Translations under genes and position numbers: made by a program | Assembly (NCBI GenBank): GCA_019120635.1 | Contig: DWUR01000008.1 | Coordinates: 1-64,000 of the forward strand | Length of the DNA stretch: 64,000 nt | Source: Candidatus Corynebacterium intestinavium | Lineage (GTDB): Bacteria; Actinomycetota; Actinomycetes; Mycobacteriales; Mycobacteriaceae | Reading direction: 5' to 3' | The notes under the pieces: model-generated | The model's input: only the letters and a program-made list of their open reading frames with translations | Databases searched by the model: none | Told to the model about the DNA's origin: nothing | Part shown: one piece after another, positions 42,981-53,556 of the stretch | Layout of the letters: the number at the start of each line of letters is the position of its first letter | Numbering within the stretch: position 1 is the first letter of the stretch

Positions 42981-43631
42981 TCAGCCCAGCTCGTCCACGC
43001 GGGCGAGCATGTGCACCGCAAGGTTCCACCCGGCCTGCTCGGCCTGCCAACCCGCAGAAGCGAGCCGTTGGCTCATCGCCTGCTTGGAGATGCCGACAAC
43101 CTCCGCTGCCTCCGACTGCGAGTAACCGGAACGCAGGAGGGCAGTAGCCTCGCGACCCTCCTTTGTCCGCCGGGCCAACACATGGGCGATGAGGGTAAAC
43201 GCGGCGGCAACATCTTCGGCGATCTCCGTTCCCTTGCCCGGTGCCTGGGTGTGGTCCGAGCCGGGAAGCTCCAGCCGGACGCTCACCTCACCAGGCCGCT
43301 GCCGGATGCGGATCGCTCGCCGAGCGACCTCGCCGGTGGCAGCCATCTGCTCGTGGGGTGCCAGTTCCTCCCATTCCTCAGCGCTTTCTGGGTAGAGCTC
43401 GGCCATGGTCACGGTTCGCCCGATGCCGATTGCGAAGTCCCCGGCCTGGATCAGGCTCAAAACCACCGCGAGCGTCTCCTCAGCCCCCTCGGTGTGGCAG
43501 AGCAGGTCCTCGACCCCGACCTGTTCCACGTTCAGAACGGAGTCCGCATTAGCGAAGGCTTCGGTGACCTCCTCGACGTATTCCGCCCGGCGGCGGGAAC
43601 GGCCACGGTAGGAAGCGAAAACTGCGAACAC
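42981..43631 (-). CDS. HTH DNA-binding protein (SatD-like/sigma-region-4-like HTH)
   Basis: C-terminal 'LLRSGYSQSEAAEVVGISKQAMSQRLASAGW' HTH. Confidence 0.75.
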   Translation of the reverse strand: MFAVFASYRGRSRRRAEYVEEVTEAFANADSVLNVEQVGVEDLLCHTEGAEETLAVVLSLIQAGDFAIGIGRTVTMAELYPESAEEWEELAPHEQMAATGEVARRAIRIRQRPGEVSVRLELPGSDHTQAPGKGTEIAEDVAAAFTLIAHVLARRTKEGREATALLRSGYSQSEAAEVVGISKQAMSQRLASAGWQAEQAGWNLAVHMLARVDELG

Positions 43632-43737
43632 TTGCTGTCAGGGCTTTCTTATTGGGAACTGCGGGACATTGGCTGGTGGCCTGCGGTGGCAGGGTCGCAC
43701 CAAACGGGACGGCGCGTTCGCACCAGTGATTTTCATT

Positions 43738-44436
43738 CTAAGGCCTGCTGCTCACGAGCTTGCGCCAGAGCCAGGCCTCACGGGACGCGATAGCCAGGCC
43801 CGCCAGCATCAACAGGGCCGAGACCGCGATCCACAGCATCCGCGCCCCGGAGTCCAGGTGCTGGGAGGTAAGGCTGTTGGTCGCAATGATAAGACCGACA
43901 GTATTGGGAGCGCTGCCCACCACCGTGGCAAAAAGGAAACCTGGAAGGGGTATGCGAACCAGGCCACAGGCGTAGTTTAACAAGCTGAACGGCACCGCTG
44001 GTACGAGCCGGAGCCCCAACACAGCCAGCCAGCCACGCTGTTTAATCAGCTCGCGCAAGGTCCCGACGCGCGGGTCGTCACCGTCCTCGGCCGGGCGCCA
44101 CCGGCCGCCGAAGCGACGGAAAATCAGCACGGAGATGGTCGCCGACAAGCCGAGCCCCAGGAACATCAGAGTGATGCCCAACAACGGGCTAAACATCAGC
44201 CCCGCGGTCAGCGTCCAGACTGTGCGAGGGAACGGGAACTGGGTACACAGAACCATCAACACCAGGTATGCCAGTGGCGCCCAGGGACCAGTAGACCCCA
44301 CCCAGTCGCGGATGGTGTGCGGGGAGGGCAGCGGGATAAAGAAAAGGCACGCGACCACGGCGAGCGAGGCAAGGACGAGGCCGATCTGAGCCCGAGTTCC
44401 CAGTTGCGCCCAACGTTCGCGAAGATGGGTCAGCAC
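43738..44436 (-). CDS. TVP38/TMEM64 (SNARE-associated/DedA-like) membrane protein
   Basis: FPFPRTVWTLTAGLMFSPLLGITLMFLGLGLSATISVLIFRRFGGR; GLRLVPAVPFSLLNYACGLVRIPLPGF. Confidence 0.92.
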   Translation of the reverse strand: MLTHLRERWAQLGTRAQIGLVLASLAVVACLFFIPLPSPHTIRDWVGSTGPWAPLAYLVLMVLCTQFPFPRTVWTLTAGLMFSPLLGITLMFLGLGLSATISVLIFRRFGGRWRPAEDGDDPRVGTLRELIKQRGWLAVLGLRLVPAVPFSLLNYACGLVRIPLPGFLFATVVGSAPNTVGLIIATNSLTSQHLDSGARMLWIAVSALLMLAGLAIASREAWLWRKLVSSRP

Positions 44437-44469
44437 TTGAGGGCGTCCCTTCCAGCCTCGTGAGATCCA

Positions 44470-44502
44470 ATAAAAAATCGCCCCGCTTGGTTCAAGCGGG
44501 GC
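44470..44502 (-). terminator. Rho-independent terminator of the tRNA-Leu transcript
   Basis: Minus strand CGCCCCGCTTGaacCAAGCGGGGCGATTTTTTA. Confidence 0.88.
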
Positions 44503-44508
44503 GAATCA

Positions 44509-44597
44509 TGGTGTCCGGAGGGGGACTTGAACCCCCACGCCCGTTAATAGGGCACTAGCACCTCAAGCTAGCGCGTCTGCCATTCCGCCACCCGGAC
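44509..44597 (-). tRNA. tRNA-Leu(GAG), CCA encoded
   Basis: GTCCGGGTGGCGGAATGGCAGACGCGCTAGCTTGAGGTGCTAGTGCCCTATTAACGGGCGTGGGGGTTCAAGTCCCCCTCCGGACACCA; long variable arm, anticodon loop TTGAGGT. Confidence 0.95.
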
Positions 44598-44758
44598 AGG
44601 GTAAGCATGCACTGTGCTTAGGTACCTTAGCACCTAGCCCGTGCGTGCTTGAAACACTCTATCCAGCTTATGAAATTAAAACAAATTGGCAGGTCAGAGC
44701 AATAAAAGTTCCGGAAATCCGTGGCTAGAGTACAAGATTGTTCGGTAGACTAAACAGC

Positions 44759-45322
44759 ATGACTCTTAACCCAGAAGATGCTTCAACCAAAGCTTCCTAT
44801 GTCGACGATCGCTTTCCGGGTCCAGACCCATATGCGCCACTAGCCGACCTGCCCAAGCTTAAGGTCGGCAGCGAGACCTTCGCTGACGGAGACCGCCTCC
44901 CGGAGGCGCAACTCGGTGGCAACGATGTCTCCCCGCAGCTGAGCTGGGAACCAGGCCCGGAAGGGACCGAAAGCTACGCAGTCACGTGCTTTGACCCGGA
45001 TGCCCCCACTGCCAGCGGCTTCTGGCACTGGGCCGTGTTCAATATCCCAGCCTCCGTGACCAGCCTCGATCTCGACGCCGGCGACGAGGAGCTCGCCGGC
45101 TTACCAAAGGGAGCGACAGCTCTGCGCGGGGACTCCGGAAGCCGCGGCTACTACGGCGCCATGCCTCCAGAGGGCCATGGCCCGCACCGCTACCTCTTCG
45201 CGGTGCACGCCGTCGGGGAGAAGCTGGACATCAGCGATTCCGCAACGCCGACCGTCCTGGGGTTCAACCTCCAGTTCAAGGCTTTGGCGCGCGGCATCCT
45301 GTGGGGCTGGGCAGAGAACTAA
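44759..45322 (+). CDS. YbhB/YbcL family Raf kinase inhibitor-like (PEBP) protein
   Basis: SPQLSWEPGPEGTESYAVTCFDPDAPTASGFWHWAVFNIP; GYYGAMPPEGHGPHRYLFAVHAV. Confidence 0.95.
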   Translation: MTLNPEDASTKASYVDDRFPGPDPYAPLADLPKLKVGSETFADGDRLPEAQLGGNDVSPQLSWEPGPEGTESYAVTCFDPDAPTASGFWHWAVFNIPASVTSLDLDAGDEELAGLPKGATALRGDSGSRGYYGAMPPEGHGPHRYLFAVHAVGEKLDISDSATPTVLGFNLQFKALARGILWGWAEN

Positions 45323-45353
45323 GCCCCTTAGTCACTCAACGCGAGGGAGCTGC

Positions 45354-46481
45354 TTAGAGCTCCTTCCATTCCAGACCCGAGCCCACTGCTTCGGAGATGT
45401 TCCGCAGGCCGTGGGCTCGAATCTGTGCGGCCAGGCCCCGGTGGATCTTCGAGATCCAGTTCGGACCGCCGTAGATGAAGCCGGTGTAGCCCTGCAGAAG
45501 GCTGGCACCTGCAGCGATGCGTTCCCAGGCCTGCTGCGGGGTCTCGATGCCGCCCACGCCGATGAGCACCAGCTTGCCCTCCGCACGTGCCGCGATGCGA
45601 CGCAGCACCTCGAGGGAACGCTCTGCCAGGGGAGCACCCGATACTCCACCAGCGCCGAGGGATCGAACCCACTGCGCGTCGGACTTCAGCCCTTCCCGGC
45701 TGATCGTCGTATTCGTCGCGATCAGGCCGGTAACCCCAAGCTCGATGGCCAGATCGGTCACGGCGTCGATGTCCTCATCGGAAAGATCCGGCGCGATCTT
45801 GACGAACAACGGGAGATCGGCTTCCTCCTGGACCGCCGCGACGATGGGGCGCAGCGAGTCCACAGCCTGCAGGTCGCGCAGCCCCGGCGTGTTCGGGGAG
45901 GATACGTTGATCACCAGGTAGTCGGCGACGTCCTTCACCGCACGCGCGGACTCGCGGTAGTCGTTGGGCGCCAGCTCCGGTGGGGTGATCTTCGCCTTGC
46001 CAAGGTTCACACCCACGGGCTCGAGGCAGCGGCGGCGGGAGAGGCGCTGAGCAGCAGCAATCGCGCCGTCGTTGTTGAATCCCATGCGGTTGAGGATCGC
46101 GCGGTCCTCAGGCAGCCGGAACAGACGCGGGGTCGGGTTACCCGGCTGGGCAACGCTGGTCAGCGTGCCGAGCTCCGAGTAGCCAAAGCCGAGCGGGCCC
46201 CAAATGTGGAACTCCTCGGCGTTCTTATCGAAGCCGGCAGCCAGGCCGAGCGGCCGGTCAAAGCGAATACCGGCCACCGTCTGGGAGAGCACCGGGTCGT
46301 CGACAACCAGCGCGCGGCGCACCGCAGCGCAGGCAACCTGCGAGTCAGCGATTCGACGGAAGACGCCCGAGAGCATGCCGTGGATCCGCTCCGGCGGGAT
46401 CCGGAACATCAGCTTCAACAGCTTCTCGTAGGCCGAATCAGAGAGGTGATCGAAGCGGCGGGAAGTTGGGGTGTTGGCCAT
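45354..46481 (-). CDS. pyrD: Dihydroorotate dehydrogenase (quinone), class 2
   Basis: PLGLAAGFDKNAEEF, VNVSSPNTPGLRDLQ, LIGVGGIETPQQAWERIAAGASLLQGYTGFIY. Confidence 0.97.
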   Translation of the reverse strand: MANTPTSRRFDHLSDSAYEKLLKLMFRIPPERIHGMLSGVFRRIADSQVACAAVRRALVVDDPVLSQTVAGIRFDRPLGLAAGFDKNAEEFHIWGPLGFGYSELGTLTSVAQPGNPTPRLFRLPEDRAILNRMGFNNDGAIAAAQRLSRRRCLEPVGVNLGKAKITPPELAPNDYRESARAVKDVADYLVINVSSPNTPGLRDLQAVDSLRPIVAAVQEEADLPLFVKIAPDLSDEDIDAVTDLAIELGVTGLIATNTTISREGLKSDAQWVRSLGAGGVSGAPLAERSLEVLRRIAARAEGKLVLIGVGGIETPQQAWERIAAGASLLQGYTGFIYGGPNWISKIHRGLAAQIRAHGLRNISEAVGSGLEWKEL

Positions 46482-46536
46482 GGCAGTCTCCTGAATTGTG
46501 TTGTGGTGGACGTGGTTCTCTGTGGCGACCAGTGGA

Positions 46537-47733
46537 CTACTGATCCTCGTGAATCACGGGGAAGTCCTCAGCCTCCGGCACCCCGCGCTCAACAGCGGCG
46601 TCGATATCCGCAGCCGACACCCGCTGGGTGGCGCCGTCCGCGCCGAAGAGCAGCACGTCGCCGTCCGGGGAGTCCAGGATGTGACGCACGTTCGGGATGG
46701 AGTCGAACGCTGCTGCCTGGATCGGGGTTCCGCTGTCGATGCGGTAGCCGGTGACCTTGTTATCGCCGGTGGTGGAGACCCAGGCGATCTGGCGCTTGCC
46801 GTCCCACAGCACCGCCCACGGGCTCTTGCCGGTGGGAGCGGCCTGGACCTGGCGCACCACGTCGTTCAAGGTGAAGACCTGGAACTGGTCCTGCACGGTA
46901 TCCGCTGCGATGAAGATCCCCTGATCCCCGCGACCAACGCTGTTCAGCCCCACGCCCTGGCCGATGCGCAGGGCACCGCGCGGGCCGTTGGTGGCGAGGT
47001 CGATGTCGGTGATGCTGGTCTGGTCGCGGTCGATCACCGCGAGCCTTTCCTCACCGTGTTCGTTGTTGACGTGGACGAGGTCGTCGAGGCTACGGCTGAC
47101 GACGATGGTCTCCGCCTCTCCGAGTTGATCGCCGGAGGGGGAGTAGTAGTGCAGCTGGTTGGAATCCTTGAAGCCCACGAAGACCCGGCCGTCCGTCGTG
47201 ACGGTGGCCACCGTGGGGGTGCCGTCGAGGCTGTACTTCTTAAGCTGCTTGCCGTCGGCGCCGTATTCGTACAGCGCGCCGTCGCAGGCGAGCATGACGC
47301 CGTCGGCAGAAGGCGTGACCTTCGTGCACTTCTCCGGCACGTCGATCTTCTTCGCCTCGCCCTCACCAGACAGCTCGGCCAACGTTCCGATGCGCAGCGT
47401 GGATGCGCTCAGTGCCCCCACCTGCTCAGTCTTCGGATCCAGGCCGATCTGGGAGACGTCGACGACCTCGCCGGCCTCGCTATCCTTCTGCACCTCACCG
47501 AGCGGGTCCGTCGCTGCCGGGGAATCCGCCGGGGTGGCGGGCGTGCCGCCCTTCGGTGCCGACTCTGGGGCGGCAGATCCTTCCGGTGCGCCGTTGTCCG
47601 CCGCATCCTCAGTGGCACAGCCTGCCAACCCGAGCCCCACGGTGGCGGTTAACGCAGCCGCCCACGTCAGAGGTTTCTTCCAAGACATCGCGTCATCGCC
47701 TCGTTTACGCCAAACACGCTTACCTGCATTCAT
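46537..47733 (-). CDS. Putative secreted lipoprotein, beta-propeller-like
   Basis: Signal with lipobox LGLGLAGC; repeated blade-like motifs; start 47733 (MNAGK) or 47688 (MSWKK). Confidence 0.8.
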   Translation of the reverse strand: MNAGKRVWRKRGDDAMSWKKPLTWAAALTATVGLGLAGCATEDAADNGAPEGSAAPESAPKGGTPATPADSPAATDPLGEVQKDSEAGEVVDVSQIGLDPKTEQVGALSASTLRIGTLAELSGEGEAKKIDVPEKCTKVTPSADGVMLACDGALYEYGADGKQLKKYSLDGTPTVATVTTDGRVFVGFKDSNQLHYYSPSGDQLGEAETIVVSRSLDDLVHVNNEHGEERLAVIDRDQTSITDIDLATNGPRGALRIGQGVGLNSVGRGDQGIFIAADTVQDQFQVFTLNDVVRQVQAAPTGKSPWAVLWDGKRQIAWVSTTGDNKVTGYRIDSGTPIQAAAFDSIPNVRHILDSPDGDVLLFGADGATQRVSAADIDAAVERGVPEAEDFPVIHEDQ

Positions 47734-47785
47734 CAGGTAGTACGCTACCAGCCGAGTTGGGTGGGTCGGTGTATCGTCCTTAAGC

Positions 47786-48625
47786 ATGCCTACCGAAATG
47801 TCTTGGCTGCAGACGATCGTGCTCTCGATCGTGCAAGGTCTCACCGAGTTTCTACCCGTTTCCTCCTCTGGCCACCTGCGGATTGTCTCCGAGCTGTTCT
47901 GGGGAGCCGACGCGGGCGCCTCCTTCACAGCTGTGATCCAGCTCGGCACGGAGCTGGCGGTGCTCGTGTACTTCGCTAAGGACATCTGGCGGATCCTCAC
48001 CGCGTGGTTCGCCGGCCTGGTGGATAAGTCCCGGCGGAACCACGACTATCAGATGGGGTGGATGGTCATCGCGGGCACCATTCCCATCGCGGTGCTGGGG
48101 TTCTTCGGCAAGGATTTGATCCGCGATCAGCTGCGCAACCTGTGGATCACCGCTGCCATGTTGATCCTCTTCTCCTTCGTTTTCATTCTCGCGGAGAAGC
48201 TAGGACGTCGACGCCGCTCCTTCGACGAGCTGACCATGCGGGATGCGGTGCTCATGGGTCTGGCCCAGTGCCTCGCGTTGATCCCTGGCGTGTCCCGATC
48301 GGGCGGTACGATTTCCGCCGGTCTGTTCCTCAACCTGGACCGCGAGGTCGCCACCCGGTTCAGCTTCCTCCTGGCTATCCCCGCCGTCTTGGCGTCCGGC
48401 ATCTTTTCCCTGGGGGATGTGTTCGATCCGGCCGCAGGCCAGGCGGCGAGCGGGAGCCAGCTGGCGGTCGGCACGCTGATCGCCTTCCTCGTCGGATACG
48501 CCTCCATCGCCTGGCTTCTGAAGTTCGTGTCTAACCACAGTTTCGCCTGGTTCGCAGCATGGCGCATCCCGGTCGGTGTGCTGGTGATGGTGCTGCTGGG
48601 CGCTGGAGTTTTGCAGCCGTTATAG
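47786..48625 (+). CDS. uppP: Undecaprenyl-diphosphatase
   Basis: [33 protein letters not shown]. Confidence 0.97.
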   Translation: MPTEMSWLQTIVLSIVQGLTEFLPVSSSGHLRIVSELFWGADAGASFTAVIQLGTELAVLVYFAKDIWRILTAWFAGLVDKSRRNHDYQMGWMVIAGTIPIAVLGFFGKDLIRDQLRNLWITAAMLILFSFVFILAEKLGRRRRSFDELTMRDAVLMGLAQCLALIPGVSRSGGTISAGLFLNLDREVATRFSFLLAIPAVLASGIFSLGDVFDPAAGQAASGSQLAVGTLIAFLVGYASIAWLLKFVSNHSFAWFAAWRIPVGVLVMVLLGAGVLQPL

Positions 48626-48634
48626 TGGGGAACC

Positions 48635-49954
48635 ATGCATTCTTGGTCTGCTCCCCGTGTCCCACAGTTCCCGACGACCATTCCGGCGGTGGCCGATTCC
48701 GCTGCAGCGGAGGTGGTAGCCCCACCAGCGTTGCAGCTGTACGACACGGCAGATGACCAGGTCAAGCCCGTCGCATTGCCAGAGCACGGCGCCCCGGTGG
48801 GCATGTACGTCTGCGGGATCACCCCGTATGACTCCACCCACCTGGGGCACGCGGCGACCTATAACACCTTCGACCTGGTGAACCGCTACTTGCGCGCCGC
48901 CGGGCACGCCGTTACTTATGTGCAGAATGTCACGGATGTCGACGATCCGCTGTTCGAGCGCGCCGAGCGTGATGGCGTGGACTGGCGCGAGCTGGGCAAG
49001 GAGCAGACCGACCTGTTCCGTTCCGACATGACTCAGCTGCGGATTCTGCCGCCGGAGTTCTTCGTCGGGGCGATGGAGACGATCGATGAGGTCGTCGAGA
49101 TGGTCAGCACGCTGCTCGACAAGGGCGCAGCCTACGTCGTGGAGGGGGAGTACCCGGATGTCTACGCCGACCACACCTACACCGAACAGTTTGGCTACGA
49201 GTCCCGCTACGACGAGGCCACCATGCGGGAACTCTTCGCCGAGCGCGGTGGTGACCCGGAGCGGGAAGGCAAGCGCCACCCCCTGGATGCACTGCTGTGG
49301 CGGGCCCACCGCACGGGTGAGCCAGAGTGGGATGCTCCCTTTGGCTCGGGGCGGCCTGGCTGGCACGTGGAGTGCGCGGCCATCGCAATGAACCGCTTGG
49401 GGGAGCAGTTCGCCATCCAGGGTGGCGGCGTTGATCTGCGTTACCCGCACCATGAGTACTCGGCAGCTCACGTGGAGGCTGCCTGCGGCACCCAGCGTAT
49501 GGCGGGACACTACGTGCACACCGGCATGATCGGCCTTGAGGGAACCAAGATGTCCAAGTCCCTGGGCAACCTGGAGTTCGTCTCTGCGCTCACCGCGCAG
49601 GGCTTCGACCCCGCGGCAATCCGCGTGGGGCTCTACGCCGGGCACTACCGGGCAGATCGTGACTGGTCCGCGGAGGTCCTCAGTGAGGCTGAGGATCGCC
49701 TCGCCAAGTGGCGCGCCGCTGCCGCTGAGGAGAACAATCCGCAGCGCGTCGCGGAAGTGTTGGCGGCCGTCACCGGACACCTGTCCAACGACCTCGACAC
49801 CCCAGCCGTCCTGCGCACGCTCGACGAGTGGGCAGCGGCGGTCAACAAGGGCATTGGAGCCAGTGGCTACCGGGTCACCCCTGCCGCCGAGCGCACTGCG
49901 CCTTCCAAGGCTCTCGCCGCGGGTCTCGACGCGCTGCTCGGCGTCACGGTCTAG
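48635..49954 (+). CDS. mshC: L-cysteine:1D-myo-inositol 2-amino-2-deoxy-alpha-D-glucopyranoside ligase
   Basis: CysRS-like: [41 protein letters not shown]; short (439 aa); actinobacterial uppP-mshC linkage. Confidence 0.94.
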   Translation: MHSWSAPRVPQFPTTIPAVADSAAAEVVAPPALQLYDTADDQVKPVALPEHGAPVGMYVCGITPYDSTHLGHAATYNTFDLVNRYLRAAGHAVTYVQNVTDVDDPLFERAERDGVDWRELGKEQTDLFRSDMTQLRILPPEFFVGAMETIDEVVEMVSTLLDKGAAYVVEGEYPDVYADHTYTEQFGYESRYDEATMRELFAERGGDPEREGKRHPLDALLWRAHRTGEPEWDAPFGSGRPGWHVECAAIAMNRLGEQFAIQGGGVDLRYPHHEYSAAHVEAACGTQRMAGHYVHTGMIGLEGTKMSKSLGNLEFVSALTAQGFDPAAIRVGLYAGHYRADRDWSAEVLSEAEDRLAKWRAAAAEENNPQRVAEVLAAVTGHLSNDLDTPAVLRTLDEWAAAVNKGIGASGYRVTPAAERTAPSKALAAGLDALLGVTV

Positions 49955-49971
49955 GGCGCGGGACGAGCGCC

Positions 49972-50382
49972 GTGACACAGCACCCATACCCGGCGGGCGA
50001 TTCTTCGCTTTCCGAATGGCCACCAGATGTCCGTGAGGCCGCTACGGAGTTCATCGGAAACCTCCGGATGATGGCTACCGGCAGCTACCTGCGCGCCGAG
50101 GAGGGGCAGTATTGGGATCCCCCGTACCCGGAGTCTGCGGTGGACGAGGCCCAGGCAGAGCTGGTGACCATCGGGGCGGCGATCCTGGGCGGGGCAGATC
50201 CTCAGGAGACCTCCCTGGCCGGGGTCCGCAGAATCATCGCAATCTCCGACGCCAACGGCGGGCTGCTCCTGGATAGCGAGGAGCTGGACGAGCTGCTGGT
50301 GTTCCTCAGTCGACTCACTGCCACGGTGGGTGGGGAGGCCTCGGTGATCTGCGACGCCGTGCGCGAACTCGTCGAGGAGTAG
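49972..50382 (+). CDS. Hypothetical protein
   Basis: 136 aa acidic ORF, GTG start 18 nt after mshC; collinear. Confidence 0.65.
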   Translation: MTQHPYPAGDSSLSEWPPDVREAATEFIGNLRMMATGSYLRAEEGQYWDPPYPESAVDEAQAELVTIGAAILGGADPQETSLAGVRRIIAISDANGGLLLDSEELDELLVFLSRLTATVGGEASVICDAVRELVEE

Positions 50383-50410
50383 CCCTTTAAGCCCCTGGGG
50401 CTGGACACTT

Positions 50411-50450
50411 GCCCCGATAGTGGTGCGACTATTCACCCCACTATCGGGGC
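50411..50450 (+). terminator. 13-bp perfect inverted repeat upstream of hisE
   Basis: GCCCCGATAGTGG ... CCACTATCGGGGC, 14-nt loop. Confidence 0.6.
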
Positions 50451-50491
50451 TCCTTGCAACCTTCGAGGGAGACGCGTGCCACAATAGGGGC

Positions 50492-50764
50492 GTGAGCAAT
50501 CCCAAGAATTTTGATTCCCTATTCGCGGAGCTTTCCGAGAAGGCGCGCACCCGCCCAGAAGGCTCCGGCACCGTCAAAGCCCTCGACGCCGGTGTCCATT
50601 TCCAGGGCAAGAAGATCGTCGAAGAGGCTGGGGAAGTGTGGCTGGCCGCCGAGTACGAGTCGGATGAGGAGCTGGCCGAGGAGATCTCCCAGCTGCTGTA
50701 CTGGCTGCAGGTCGTGGCAGTCGGCCGGGGCCTCAGCCTCGAGGACATCTACAAGCATCTTTAG
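50492..50764 (+). CDS. hisE: Phosphoribosyl-ATP diphosphatase
   Basis: [54 protein letters not shown] start. Confidence 0.95.
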   Translation: MSNPKNFDSLFAELSEKARTRPEGSGTVKALDAGVHFQGKKIVEEAGEVWLAAEYESDEELAEEISQLLYWLQVVAVGRGLSLEDIYKHL

Positions 50765-50861
50765 GCCCAGCTAGAAGCCCGAACTAAACGCACGGAACCC
50801 GACTGCGCCGCACGCAGAGCCGCAACGGCGCGGAAACAGCACCCACCACGCAAGGAGCCAC

Positions 50862-51776
50862 ATGTCCCCGGTCGCGCCCAACCTGAACGCCCCACTTCCT
50901 GAAGACAACGCTGCCGATTCCAGCGAGCGCTACCTGCGCGTCGCCGTCCCGAACAAGGGTTCGCTCTCGGAAGCCGCGACGAACATCCTCAAGGAGGCGG
51001 GTTACACCACCCGCGCTGATTCCAAGGCGCTAACCGCGGTCGATCACGAGAACCAGGTTGAGTTCTACTTCCTGCGCCCGAAGGACATCGCCATCTACGT
51101 CGCCTCCGGCCACCTCGACATCGGAATCACGGGCCGCGACCTTGCCGCAGATACCCGCGAGGAAACCGCCGAGCTGCTGCCCCTGGGCTTCGGGGCCTCC
51201 ACCTTCCGCTACGCCGCCCCGATGGGCGAGGGCTGGACGGTCGAGAAGCTGGCGGGCAAGCGCATCGCCACCGCCTACCCGAACCTCGTTCGCAAGGACC
51301 TGAAGAACCGGGGCATCGACGCCACGGTGATCCGCCTGGACGGCGCGGTGGAGATCTCCATCCGCCTGGGCGTAGCCGACGCGATCGCCGACGTGGTCTC
51401 CACCGGTCGCACTCTCCGCACGCAGGGCCTGGAGCCTTTCGGCGAGCCGCTGTGCGTCTCCGAGGCCGTCATGATCGGCCGCAAGGGGGCCGAGATGGAC
51501 GAAGCAAAGCAGGTGCTGCTGAAGCGCATGGAGGGCATCCTGCACGCCCAGAACTACGTCATGCTGGATTACAACGTCTCCCGCGACGTGCTGGACGAAG
51601 CTGCCGCCATCACCCCGGGGCTCTCGGCCCCGACCGTCTCCCCGCTGGCCAATGAAGGCTGGGTCGCGGTGCGCGCAATGGTGCCGCGCAAGCAGGCCAA
51701 CGCGCTGATGGATTCGCTGTCTGCCCTGGGGGCAGAGGCGATCCTCGCCACGGATATCCGCATCGCCCGTATCTAG
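50862..51776 (+). CDS. hisG: ATP phosphoribosyltransferase
   Basis: [34 protein letters not shown]-terminal ACT-like regulatory domain. Confidence 0.97.
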   Translation: MSPVAPNLNAPLPEDNAADSSERYLRVAVPNKGSLSEAATNILKEAGYTTRADSKALTAVDHENQVEFYFLRPKDIAIYVASGHLDIGITGRDLAADTREETAELLPLGFGASTFRYAAPMGEGWTVEKLAGKRIATAYPNLVRKDLKNRGIDATVIRLDGAVEISIRLGVADAIADVVSTGRTLRTQGLEPFGEPLCVSEAVMIGRKGAEMDEAKQVLLKRMEGILHAQNYVMLDYNVSRDVLDEAAAITPGLSAPTVSPLANEGWVAVRAMVPRKQANALMDSLSALGAEAILATDIRIARI

Positions 51777-51795
51777 CGGATTCGCCTTATCCCTC

Positions 51796-51830
51796 AACGG
51801 GGTCGCCGTCGTGGCGGCCCCGTTTTCTTC
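51796..51830 (+). terminator. Terminator of hisEG
   Basis: AACGGGGTCGCCgtcgtGGCGGCCCCGTTTTCTTC. Confidence 0.8.
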
Positions 51831-51881
51831 CACGGCTACCCCAGGGGAGATAGCCCCGCGCCCGCAGCGCGCCGTTTCTTC

Positions 51882-51961
51882 TACACTCTTTAAGTACACC
51901 CGTACCAGCACCGGTCAGCGAGAGCGTCCCCATGCTCCGCCGCACCGGGACATCAGTACGG
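51882..51961 (+). promoter_or_regulatory. aspA promoter (-10 TACACT at 51882) and structured 5' leader hairpin (51900-51961)
   Basis: CCGTAC/GTACGG, CCGGT/ACCGG and GAGC/GCTC nested on one axis. Confidence 0.45.
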
Positions 51962-52020
51962 CTCCCAACACCCCTTAACGCCTGTGGCGATTGACGCGAA
52001 AGTTTAGGTGGCAGTTTCAC

Positions 52021-53553
52021 ATGGCACACCGCCCCAAGCCCTCCCCGAACTCCCAAAGCTCCAGCGACGGGCACGTCCTGAGCTCGACGGATATCATCAC
52101 CTCAGCCGAATCCTCCTCCCTGGAAGCCCGCAGCGGCGCACACTACCGCCTGGAGGAAGATCTGCTGGGCACGATGAAAGTTCCGGCAGACGCCTACTAC
52201 GGAATCCACACCCTCCGAGCCGTGGATAACTTCCAGATCTCCCGCACGAACATCAACCACATCCCGGAGCTCATCCGCGGCATGGTGATGGTGAAGAAGG
52301 CCGCCGCGATGGCCAACATGCGGGTCAAGGCGTTGCCCATCGACAAGGGCGAGGCGATCGTCGCGGCCTGCGATGCGGTGCTCGAGGAACACCGCGCGAT
52401 GGATCAGTTCCCCATCGACGTCTTCCAGGGCGGGGCAGGGACGTCCCAAAACATGAACACCAACGAGGTCATCGCGAACCTCGCACTGGAGCACCTCGGG
52501 TACCCCAAGGGCCGCTACGACATCATCAGCCCGAACGATGACGTCAACATGTCCCAGTCCACCAACGACGCCTTCCCAACCGGGCTGCGTCTGGGCCTCC
52601 ACTTCGACATCGACGAGCTGCTCAAGCACCTGGCTGCGCTGGAGCGCGCGCTGTATGCGAAGGCTCAGGAGTTCGACCACATCATCAAGATGGGCCGAAC
52701 GCAGCTGCAGGACGCCGTCCCCATGTCGCTGGGTCAGGAGTTCCGCGCCTTCGCCAACAACATCGCCGAGGAGTCCGCGCAGCTCAGGCACGCGCAGTCC
52801 CTGCTGCGCCAGGTCAACCTGGGTGGCACCGCGATCGGCACCGGCGTCAACACGCCCCCGGGCTACCGCCAGGCGGCAATCGAGTCCCTGCGGGAGATCA
52901 CAGGCCTGGACATCACCTCCGCGTACGACCTGGTGGAGGCAACCAGCGACACCGGTGCGTTCGTCAACACCCACGCGGCGGTGAAGCGCACCGCGATGAA
53001 GCTGTCGAAGATCTGTAACGACCTGCGCCTGCTGTCCTCCGGCCCGCGGGCCGGCCTTGGGGAGATCAACATCCCACCTCGCCAGGCGGGTTCCTCGATC
53101 ATGCCGGCGAAGGTCAACCCGGTGATCCCTGAGGTCGTGAACCAGATCTGCTTCAAGGTCTTCGGCAACGACGTCACCGTCTCCATGGCCGCCGAGGCCG
53201 GCCAGCTCCAGCTCAACGTCATGGAGCCGGTCATCGCGCAGTGCGCCTTCGAATCCATTCGCTTCATGGCGCGGGCCTGCACCACGCTGCGCACGCTGTG
53301 CGTCGTGGACATCACCGCGAACGAGGATGTCTGCCGCAACTACGTCGAGAACTCGATCGGCATCATCACCTACCTCAACCCCCTGATCGGCCACCACAAT
53401 GGCGACCTGATCGGCAAGGAGGCCGCGGCGACCGGGAAGTCGGTGCGCGAACTCGTCTTGGAGAAGGGGCTGCTAGACGAGGACACCCTCAACGAGGTGC
53501 TGAGCACGGAGAACCTGCTCAACCCGATGTACCGGGGTCGCCGCTACGAGTAG
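52021..53553 (+). CDS. aspA: Aspartate ammonia-lyase
   Basis: [42 protein letters not shown] signature. Confidence 0.97.
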   Translation: MAHRPKPSPNSQSSSDGHVLSSTDIITSAESSSLEARSGAHYRLEEDLLGTMKVPADAYYGIHTLRAVDNFQISRTNINHIPELIRGMVMVKKAAAMANMRVKALPIDKGEAIVAACDAVLEEHRAMDQFPIDVFQGGAGTSQNMNTNEVIANLALEHLGYPKGRYDIISPNDDVNMSQSTNDAFPTGLRLGLHFDIDELLKHLAALERALYAKAQEFDHIIKMGRTQLQDAVPMSLGQEFRAFANNIAEESAQLRHAQSLLRQVNLGGTAIGTGVNTPPGYRQAAIESLREITGLDITSAYDLVEATSDTGAFVNTHAAVKRTAMKLSKICNDLRLLSSGPRAGLGEINIPPRQAGSSIMPAKVNPVIPEVVNQICFKVFGNDVTVSMAAEAGQLQLNVMEPVIAQCAFESIRFMARACTTLRTLCVVDITANEDVCRNYVENSIGIITYLNPLIGHHNGDLIGKEAAATGKSVRELVLEKGLLDEDTLNEVLSTENLLNPMYRGRRYE

Positions 53554-53556
53554 GCG

